A stretch of DNA of 8,121 nucleotides, taken from Streptomyces sp. NRRL S-118 (lineage in GTDB: Bacteria > Actinomycetota > Actinomycetes > Streptomycetales > Streptomycetaceae). The notes under the pieces are model-generated. The model was given only the letters and a program-made list of their open reading frames with translations. It had not been told where the DNA came from and did not search any database. Below are positions 1-7,400 of this stretch, piece by piece. Location: positions 175,491 to 183,611 of the forward strand of contig NZ_KL591028.1 of assembly GCF_000716335.1 (NCBI RefSeq). The letters run 5' to 3'. Position 1 is the stretch's first letter; each line of letters begins with the position of its first letter. Position numbers and translations under genes: made by a program.

Positions 1-21
1 AGAGATGTGTATAAGAGACAG
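1..21. other. Residual Nextera/Tn5 mosaic-end adapter (non-genomic)
   Basis: Bases 3-21 read AGATGTGTATAAGAGACAG, the 19-bp Tn5 mosaic end present in Nextera-type sequencing adapters. It lies at the extreme end of the sequence and runs straight into a coding frame. Translating through it gives the peptides MCIRDS and MYKRQ, which are familiar adapter artefacts at contig ends. Genomic sequence therefore starts at about base 22. The ATG at 5-7 is not a real start codon. This is library residue and not evidence for a Tn5 transposon in the organism. Confidence 0.97.
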
Positions 22-22
22 C

Positions 23-556
23 GCACGCACTCGCCCCGCCGTCCTCGCCATCCCCGAGATAGGTCTGGAGGACCTCCGCGTCGTCCCGTACGAGGGCACC
101 ACCGACGACTGGCCCGGCACGCGGATCCAGAACAAGGGTCACGCCGCCAGCCCGTACGGAGCCGAGGGAGGCGTCGGCCCCGGCGAGATCGGCAACTACC
201 TGGTCACCGCGCACCGGCTCTCGGCGGGTGGGCCGCTGCGCGACCTCCCGTCCCTGGACAACGGCGACTCCGTCTTCGTCACGGCCGGCGGCATGGTGCA
301 CGAGTACCGCGTCACGGAGACCAGGAAGACCTCCTTCCGGTCGGAGCGCTCCCTGGCCGAGCAGCGGGCCGCGGTCCCGGGTGAGCCGGGTAAGAAGCCC
401 ACCAGGGCGATGATCACGGTCTCCACCTGTGCGACGCCCGAGGACAACGCCGTCGGCAACTTCTGGCGCGACGACCGCGGCAATCCCGAACACCGCATCG
501 ACAAGATCGGCGTCCTGGTCTCCTCCGAGCCCGTGGCCGGGGCGTCCGCCTCCTAG
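23..556 (+). CDS. Class E-like sortase, 5'-truncated (C-terminal catalytic part)
   Basis: Cysteine transpeptidase that would attach LPXTG/LAXTG-type surface proteins to the cell wall outside the membrane. The visible 178 residues cover the catalytic beta-barrel. They begin near the LAIPEIGLEDLRVV strand typical of class E sortases. The catalytic His is in the YLVTAHR motif (codon 212-214), followed by a GGPLRDLPSLDNGD segment. The catalytic Cys is in ITVSTCAT (codon 428-430) and the Arg is in NPEHRIDKIGVLV (codon 494-496). The full His/Cys/Arg set is therefore intact. The N-terminal membrane anchor and true start are missing because the contig ends in adapter. The upstream ATG at 5-7 is adapter-derived. 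The stop is TAG at 554-556. No substrate protein with a sorting signal is visible. The gene looks like chromosomal flank, with no clear link to the megasynthase. The family assignment is firm; the exact class is slightly less so. Confidence 0.88.
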   Translation, partial: ARTRPAVLAIPEIGLEDLRVVPYEGTTDDWPGTRIQNKGHAASPYGAEGGVGPGEIGNYLVTAHRLSAGGPLRDLPSLDNGDSVFVTAGGMVHEYRVTETRKTSFRSERSLAEQRAAVPGEPGKKPTRAMITVSTCATPEDNAVGNFWRDDRGNPEHRIDKIGVLVSSEPVAGASAS

Positions 557-725
557 GGAGCGCAGGCACGCGGGCGCGCGGACGACGGTGCCGCGCCCCG
601 CGATGACCCGGTCGCCAGGACCCCCGGTCGCCATGACCAGGCCAAGGCAACCATCGTTCCAGGTAACCTGCCCCGCGGGCGCGGGAACCGGTCCCCGCCG
701 AAAAGGGTGAACCCTACGGAGGACG
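557..725. other. Intergenic spacer upstream of the DUF2283 gene
   Basis: This is non-coding spacer between the sortase stop and the DUF2283 start. I see only a short GC stem, CCCGC at 672-676 pairing with GCGGG across a GGGC loop, and a Shine-Dalgarno site at its right end. No convincing -35/-10 promoter pair, riboswitch or T-tract terminator is visible. A promoter for the DUF2283 gene would be expected here, but I cannot place it. Confidence 0.5.
718..722 (+). promoter_or_regulatory. Ribosome binding site for the DUF2283 gene
   Basis: GGAGG sits three bases before the ATG at 726. The spacing is short, but this is the only strong Shine-Dalgarno match nearby, and it supports ATG 726 as the start. 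Confidence 0.65.
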
Positions 726-941
726 ATGCGAGTCACGTACGACGCCGTGGCGAACATGGCGTACATCCACCTCGTCGACAGGATCGACCCGGGCGAGGCC
801 GTCCAGCAGGTGGTGGCCGGGGACGGCACCACGGCGGTGCTCGATTTCGACGCACGGGGGCGGCTGTTGGGCGTCGAGCTGTTCGACGCCGGAAGCCGCT
901 TGCACCCCGATCTCCTGGATGCTGCCGAGCGGATCGGCTGA
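726..941 (+). CDS. DUF2283 domain-containing small protein
   Basis: A 71-residue protein that fills the DUF2283 family almost end to end. The hallmarks are the N-terminal MRVTYDAVANMAYIHL strand, equivalent to the family's YD...D..YI.L pattern, and the central VLDFDARGRLLGVELFDA segment, equivalent to v.DfD..Grl.GiE.l.a. A short C-terminal helix follows. There is no signal peptide or membrane segment, so it is probably a cytosolic small alpha/beta protein. The molecular role of DUF2283 is not established; members are widespread and often sit as single genes. It starts at ATG 726 behind GGAGG and stops at TGA 939-941. It converges on the next gene, so it is not co-transcribed with the megasynthase. 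Confidence 0.88.
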   Translation: MRVTYDAVANMAYIHLVDRIDPGEAVQQVVAGDGTTAVLDFDARGRLLGVELFDAGSRLHPDLLDAAERIG

Positions 942-980
942 GGCAGGGCCGTTCGCGGGCACGCCGGACGTGACCGCCCG

Positions 981-1005
981 CCGACCGCGCCGGCGCGCCG
1001 GTCGG
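981..1005. terminator. Candidate bidirectional hairpin between convergent genes
   Basis: CCGACCG (981-987) pairs perfectly with CGGTCGG (999-1005). The 11-base interior overlaps a second self-complementary core, GCGCCGGCGC (987-996). It lies 39 bases after the DUF2283 stop and on the far side of the stop of the convergent 92-residue gene. There is no T-tract, which is common for actinobacterial terminators. The position favours a shared terminator, but GC-rich spacers form such stems readily by chance. Confidence 0.45.
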
Positions 1006-1010
1006 GCCCG

Positions 1011-1057
1011 GAGCGCACGCGGGGCGGTGCCGCCCGTCCGGCCCCGAGCGCACGCGG
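1011..1057. repeat. Short direct repeat in the convergent spacer
   Basis: GAGCGCACGCGG occurs exactly at 1011-1022 and again at 1046-1057, a period of 35 bases. The similarity extends loosely on both sides: a GGCCC-like stretch before each copy, and a GCGGT.CCGCCC-like stretch after. The first copy runs into a small hairpin, GGGCG at 1022-1026 with CGCCC at 1031-1035. It could be a duplicated terminator element or simple GC-rich slippage. Confidence 0.5.
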
Positions 1058-1083
1058 CGCGGTCCGCCCCTGGCCTGCGCCAG

Positions 1084-1362
1084 TCAGGGAGGCGGGAGGA
1101 TGCCCTCTTCCCGGGCGACATGGGCGCAGGCCATGGCAGCGGCGGTCATACCGAGCCGTTCGAGCACCTCGATCGACTCCAGCAGGATCCGCGTATCGGC
1201 GTCGGCCATGGCGTTGCCGCAGCGGTCGCGCTCGGCCAGTTCCTCGGCGGACGTGGCGGTACGCAGCGCGGTCACCCGTGCGGCCAGTGCCTCGCGCGCG
1301 GCCTCCCTCGCGGCGATGCCGCGCACCGCACGGACGATGTCCTCATCGGTCATGTCGTTCAT
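1084..1362 (-). CDS. Hypothetical 92-residue helical protein
   Basis: I do not recognise this protein. It begins MNDMTDEDIVRAVRGIA and is rich in Ala, Arg and Glu, with heptad-like hydrophobic spacing, so it is probably almost wholly alpha-helical. It has no signal peptide or transmembrane segment. It contains two cysteines (one in DRCGNAM, one in MACAHVAREEG) and ends EEGILPPP. A GGGAGG lies just upstream. It is only 2 bases from the first ATG (1360-1362) and about 11 from the second in-frame ATG (1351-1353), so either Met could be the true start. It lies 97 bases downstream of the megasynthase stop on the same strand, and could be its last co-transcribed gene or an independent flank gene. 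The helical pattern, the Shine-Dalgarno site and the lack of a better frame support it being real. No function is proposed. Confidence 0.7.
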   Translation of the reverse strand: MNDMTDEDIVRAVRGIAAREAAREALAARVTALRTATSAEELAERDRCGNAMADADTRILLESIEVLERLGMTAAAMACAHVAREEGILPPP

Positions 1363-1424
1363 GCCCTCCCAGACGGTGGTCGCCTGCCCCTCGTCCCAGG
1401 GCCGGCCGCGTCTGTGAGGAGCAA

Positions 1425-1449
1425 CACGGCGATGCCGCGCCGAGCCGTG
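1425..1449 (-). terminator. Possible stem-loop just after the megasynthase stop
   Basis: CACGGC (1425-1430) pairs with GCCGTG (1444-1449) around a 13-base loop, starting 9 bases beyond the megasynthase stop on the - strand. It has no T-tract. It could be a weak terminator or a 3'-end stabilising hairpin between this gene and the 92-residue gene. The six-pair stem makes this a tentative call. Confidence 0.3.
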
Positions 1450-1458
1450 CCCCGCCCC

Positions 1459-4400
1459 TCACCCCTCCCGGGGTACACCGACGAGTACGCCGGGATCCAC
1501 GACGTGTTCGAGAAGGTGCAGCGGCGCGGCGCGGAGTCCGGCCGACTCCGCCGCGTCCCAGTACTCCAGGGCGTGCGGCAGATCGACCAGACCGTGGATG
1601 AGCGGGGGAGCGGCGGTCCCGGACGGCGACGCACGGTGAGGGGCCGTGAGGTGTGCGTGGAGCAGTGACTCCAGCCGGCAGGAAGCCATCGTGCCGGGCA
1701 GGCCGATCCGGGTGGCGCGCGCCGCGTCCGCGACTCCGGCGAGAGCGGAGAGGTCCTCCGGGACGCCGGTGCCGGTCGCGCCCACGGTGAGGAGTCCACC
1801 GCCGACGATCAGCACGTCACGCCGGTCGCGCATCCGCCGCAGGGCCCGCTCGGTGTCGAAGCAGTGCGGGAAGGAGTCGTCGACGACGACCGTGCCGGGC
1901 CGCAGCCGGTCGACGTCGATCACCGCGGCCGCTCCGCTGACCGCGGTGACGAGCACGTCCGCCTCGTACACCGTGCCGGGCAGCGTCGGTGCGGACTCGC
2001 TGACGGTGATCCGGTCGCCCGGGACGTGTGACGCGAGTTCCGCGGCGAGCCGGCGGAGCCGTGGGCCGCTGCCCGGGACGTCGCACAGGACCAACCGGGC
2101 CGGGGGCCGGGGACTACGGGCGAGCAGGAGGCGCAGTGAGGAGATGCCGATGGATCCGCAGCCGACGAAGGCCACGGTGCTGCCGTGCAGCCCACGGCCG
2201 GTCCCCGCGAGCGCCGCGTGGACGGTCTTCACCACGGAGACGGTCGTCATCGCGTGGCCCGTGGTGACGGAGACGGCGGGAGTTGCGCGCTTCTCCCGCA
2301 GGACGTCGTAACCGTAGCCGGTGAGCGACGGGATCACGCCGGCCAGCGAGACCGAGCGCGCCCCGAGTGACGCCGCGTGCTCCACCGCGCGTGCGGAGAG
2401 CTCGGCAAGGCCCCTGCCCGGAGGAAGGAGCCCTCCCGGGACGAGTTCGTCGGCGAACAGGGGCAGGCAGACGAACCCCGACGTGCCGAGCGGCGTGGTG
2501 GTCTCCTCCAGCAGCCGGGCGCGGCCGTCCGGAAAGAGGAGCGTGCGCAACTCTTCGCGGGGGAGGGTGCCTTCCGGCAGTCCGGCGAAGGCCGCCACGT
2601 CCCTCGGCGCGGGCAGGTACCCGACGAGCGCCGCGTCGAGGCCGGTGCCGGGAGCGCCCGTGGCGGGAGCTCTCGCGGGAGCGGCCGTGGCGGGAGCGGC
2701 CGTGGTGATGAGGTGCGCCGCGGTGGGCGTTTCCGGGCCGGGCCCTGCCCCCTCCGCGGCGTCGTGGAGCAGCGCCTGCTCCAGCTCGCCCCGTACCGCG
2801 TCCGCGAAACCGTTCAGCCCCTCCGCGGTGAGCGCGGCCGCCGAGGCCCGCACGGTGACGCGCAGCCCGTCGTCCGCAGGGCGGACGGCGACGAAGACGT
2901 CGGTGCCCACCGGTGGCGGGGCGAGCGCGGTGTCGGCGTCGTCCTCCCGCAGGTGCAGCGTCCCGCCGCCGGGCCGGCCGAGAGCGGAGAAGTCCAGGAA
3001 CGTGAAGAAGAACTGGGCGGTCCGCGGCAGCCCGGCGGGCGTGCGGGCGTCCATGGGCCCGTACCGCCTGGCCACGATCGTCTCGGCGGCGATCCGGCGC
3101 AGGTCCTCCCCGAACGGCGGCGTCCGGCCCGGCGGGTCGCCCGCGGACGCGGGAGGCGACGGGCGGAGCGCCACCGCCTCGGCGAACGGTCCGAAGACTC
3201 CGCGGGCTCCGGCCGTCGTGTGGTCGCGTCCCGTCACGGCCAGCCCCAGGACCAGGTCGCGGCGGTCGGCGAGACCGGTGAGGGCCCGGTAGTACGCGGT
3301 GAGGAGCGGCGCGTACGGCGTGGTCCCGGCGGCACGGGCGAGCCGTCGCAGCCCCCGCGCCGACGCGGCGTCGAGAGTGAAACCGGTGGTCCGGAAGGCC
3401 CGGGCGCCGTCGCTGTCGCTGTCACCGCCGGAGGCAGCGGCCGGGCGGAGGACGGGCGGCGCGTACGGAGCGTCATGGACCGCGCGATACGCCTCCGCCT
3501 CGGGACCCTGCGCGCGCGGACCCGCGGCGAGGCGCAGGGCGTGGTCGCGGAAGGTGCCGCCCGTCGGGGGCAGCCCGTCGGGCAGGCCGCGTACGAGCCG
3601 GTCGTAGGCGGTGAGGAGTTCCCCCGCCAGCAACGCCGCGCTGTAGCCGTCCCCGATGAGGTGGTGCGCATGCACGACCAGCACGTGCTCGTCCCGGCCC
3701 ACCCGGAACAGCTTCAGGCGCATCAGCGGCCATGCCCACGGTTCGAAGACGCGCCGTGCCTCCTGCGCGACCCGCTGCTCCAGCACCTCCCGCGTGTTCG
3801 TCGTGGGCAGGGCCTCCCAGTCGACGGGCAGCCGCAGCGAGGCGGGGAGCTCCTGCTGGACAGGGGGCCGGGCGCCGGCCGGGAAGACGGTGCGGAGCAT
3901 GGGGTGCCGCACCACCAGCACGTCCACGGCCTGTTGGAACACGTCGGGGCGCAGCGGCCCGCTGAGCCGGAACCGGGCCAGCCAGGCGGACGTCGACCCG
4001 GGCGCGATCGTCTCGGCGAGCAGGAACCCGCGCTGCGTCGGCGTCAGCGGGTAGGGCGCGGCGTCGTTTTGTGCGCCCCGCGCGACGGTGGTGGCGGCTC
4101 CCGGCGCCTCAGCGAGGTCCGGCAGGGGCCCGTCCTGCGCCACCGTGTCGATGGCGGCGGCCAGGGTGTGCAGGGTGCTGTGGGTGAACACGGCGGTGGG
4201 CCGCGGCAGGAGCGGGAACTCCTCACGCAGGCGGGCGAACAGTTCCAGGGCGAGGATCGAGTCTCCGCCGAGGGCGAAGAAGTCGTCCTCGGCGCGCACG
4301 TCCGGTGTCTCCAGCAGGTCCGCCCAGACACGGGCGAGGGCTCGCTCGGTGGCGGTCGACGGCATGTTCCCCGGCCGCCCGCCCACGCCCGCGGCGGGAG

Positions 4401-7400
4401 ACGGCGATCCGGACCCGCCGGCCCGCGGGTCGGGTGCCCCGGCTTCGCCGGCCTGCGGGACGTGGGACCCGGCCTCCCCGGCTTGCGGGTCGGCTCCCGG
4501 GGGTTCGTCGGCTCGCGGATCGGGTGCCCCGGCTGCGCCGGCGTGCGCGTCGGTCGCCCCGGCTTCGCCGGCCCGTGGATCGGGTGCCCCGCCCGGTTCC
4601 TCCGGCCGCGTGTCGCGCCCGAGCCGCAGGCGGTCGATCTTGCCGGTGCCCGTCAGCGGAAGCGCGCCCAGCACCTTGATCCGGCCGGGCAGCATGTACG
4701 ACGGCAGTGTGCCGCCCAGGAAAGCCCGTACCTCGATGGGGTCGGGCGCCGCTCCGCCCGGACGGGGTTCGACGTACGCGACGAGCCGGCCGTCGAGGAG
4801 GAGCACGGCAGCCCGCGCCACCCCGGGGTGGGCGAGCAGCGCGGCCTCGATCTCGCCGGGTTCCACCCGGTGGCCGCGGACCTTGACCTGGTCGTCGAGG
4901 CGGCCGAGGAACTCCACGACGCCGTCGGCCCGTCGGAGGACCCGGTCGCCGCTGCGATACCAGCGGCGGCCGTCCCGTTCGACGAAGGCGGCCGCGGTGA
5001 GTTCGGGGTCCCCGAGGTACCCAGGGGTCAGACCGGTGCCGGCGATGAGCAGTTCACCCGCCTCGCCCGGGGCGCACGCGCTGCCGTCCGCGGCGACGAC
5101 CATGAGGTCCGTCCCGCCGACCGGCCGGCCGATGGGCAGTCGCCGGACGTCGTCGGCGGGGCGGGCGTCGATGATGTGGCAGGTCGCGTTGATGGTGGCC
5201 TCGGTGGGCCCGTACAGGTTGGAGATCCGGTGGCGCGGCCGGTCGCCGGCCCGGCCGGTGCCGAGCAGGTCGAACCAGCGCCGGACATGCGCCGCGGCCA
5301 GCGCCTCGCCGCCGACGTGCACCCAGCGCAACGCCGACAGGTCCGGGGCCGTTCCCTCCTGGCGCGCCCGGGCCTCGGCCGCGGACAGCAGCCGCTCCCA
5401 GAGCGTCGGAACCGAACTCCACACCGTGACACGTTCGCGGACCACGTGGTCGAGGAGTGCTTCGGGGTCGCGCACGAGGTCCCGCGGGAGCGTGACGACC
5501 GTGGCCCCGGCGAGCAACGGCGCGAGTACTTGCCGTACGGACGCGTCGAAGCAGATGGAGGCCGTCTGCACGAGCCGGTCGCCCGGACCGTAGCCGAAGG
5601 CGGAGAGGGCCCAGTCGAGGTAGCCGGCCATCGACCGGTGGGTGATCGGGACGCCCTTGGGACGGCCGGTGGATCCGGACGTGAAGATCACGTACGCGAC
5701 CGCGTCCGGATCGTGCGGGGGCGCCGGCGGGGCGGGGGCGAGCGGATCCCCCGCGGGGGCGTCGGCCCTGACCGTGACGACACCGCCGAGCGCCGCTGCC
5801 GCATCCAGCGTGGCGGCGTGGCAGACGACGACCCGGGCGCCGGTACGGCTGACCTGGTCCTGCAGGCGGGCGGCCGGGTAGGCGGCGTCCAACGGCACCC
5901 AACCGGCGCCCGACCGGAGGATGCCGACGACGCCCACCACGACGTCCGCGCCCGGTTCGGTCAGCAGTCCGACCAGGTCCCCGGGCCGTACCCCCTCGGC
6001 GCGCAGCCGGGCGGCGAGGGCGGCCGACGCCGCGTCGAGCTCGCCGTACGTGAGCGTGGCCTCCCCGGAATCCACCGCAACGGTCCCGGGGGTGGCACGG
6101 AACCCGGCGACGAGCCGCCGCACGATCCCGTCGCCTCCGGCCCGCCGTCCCGCGGCGATCTCGTGCACTTCGTCCAGGTGTTCCCCGGCGAGGCGCTCGA
6201 CCGTGGCCGGGCCGAGGAGACGGGCGGGGAAGTTCCACGAGAACCTCAGCTCGCCGTCCGCCTCCCAGCACAGCAGGCTCAGCCGGGTGGCGGCGGAACC
6301 CGTCGCGGCCGCCGTCGGCGCCACCGTGACGGGCCAGTCCTCGCCGCGGGAAACGGGGAATCGGGAGAAGCTGAACCCGGATTCGGCGAGCACACGCGTG
6401 CCCCCTCCCCCGGCGGGCAGCAACCGGGCGAGATCCGGGCTGCTGAGGGAGGCGTGCGCCTCGGCCTCGCGCCAGATCCGGCGTAGCCGCTGTGCCAGGG
6501 CGGTGACCGGCTCCTCCGGGTCGACGTCCGCGAACACCGGCAAGGTGTCCGCGAGTGGTCCCACGAGCCGCTCGATGCCCGGCAGCCGGACCTCACGGCG
6601 TGCGCGGGCGACGTTGACGGCGACGGCCCGCCTGCCGCTCCACCGGGCCAGGCACCGTACGTGGACGGCGAGCATCAGGTGGAACAGCGAAACGCCGTGC
6701 GCTGCGGCGACGTCCCGCAGGGCCGCGGAGTCCTCCGCCCCGACACCGGTGGAGTGGTGGAGGAGGAGCGGCCCGGGAGACCCGTCGGCGTCACCCTCGT
6801 ACGGCAGTGCGGGTACGCCGGGGAGCGCAGCGTGTGCGGCGATGCGCTGACGCCAGTACCGCTGGTCGTTCGCGAATCCCGCCGTGTCGCGGTCGGCGGC
6901 GAGGAGGGCGGCGTACCGCGAGAACTCCGCCTCGGGAGCCGGCGGTTCGGGCAGCGCGCCGGAGCCGGCCAGGCCGGCGTAGAGGGACCAGAGGTCCTCG
7001 CCGAGGACGTTGAGGCTGAAGCCGTCCACGGCGGCGTGGTGCACGACCATCAGCACGTGGGCGAGCCCGGGGGTGTCCCGTACGAGGACCACGCGTACCG
7101 GGTCCTCGGTGGTGAGGTCGAACGGGCGGTTGCACAGTTCCCGTTCGAGGCGTTGCAGCACCCCCTGGGGCATCGGCCCCGTGCTGCCGTCCGGTTCCCG
7201 CACCTCGTACCAGGCCGGCACGGGGCCGGCCGCGGAGGCCGGCGCCACGTACTGGAGCGGGGGCGTGCCCTCCCGGGCGAACCGCATCCGCAGCATGGGG
7301 TGCCTGGCGGCGAGCAGGCCGAGCGCCCGGCCGAGGAGCCCGGCGTCGAGTGGCCCGCGCACGGTCTGGCGTACGTAGCCGAAGGCGGGGACACTTTCGT

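Noticed and set aside
1..21. Tn5 or IS50 end in the genome
   Set aside because: The match is to the engineered mosaic end, lies at the terminal bases and has no flanking transposase or target duplication. Sequencing adapter explains it fully.
671..710. Possible ECF-type promoter (GGAAC-like -35 at 683-687) before the DUF2283 gene
   Set aside because: No matching -10 element lies at the usual spacing, and GGAAC is easily met by chance in GC-rich DNA.
919..1668. 249-codon + strand open frame spanning the convergent spacer and the 92-residue gene
   Set aside because: It has no family motifs, runs antisense to two better-supported frames, and crosses their stop codons and intergenic hairpins.
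1640..1680. Possible thioesterase or SDR-type terminal reductase at the C-terminus
   Set aside because: There is no GxSxG nucleophile motif of a thioesterase and no YxxxK of an SDR reductase in the last 390 residues. The AAR-like motifs explain the region better.
4381..4590. CRISPR-like array
   Set aside because: The 30-base units abut without unique spacers, keep the reading frame and encode a decapeptide linker inside the megasynthase.
5054..6271. 405-codon open frame on the - strand overlapping the A domain and the end of C1
   Set aside because: It is a frame-shifted reading of the A-domain DNA, Arg/Gly-rich and low in complexity, with no motifs. The overlapping frame carries every adenylation core motif.
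2377..6486. Very long open frame (1369 codons) on the + strand, antisense to the megasynthase
   Set aside because: Its translation is Gly/Arg/Pro/Glu-rich with no recognisable domain. It lies wholly opposite conserved A, PCP and C motifs. Long antisense frames are expected in high-GC actinobacterial genes.
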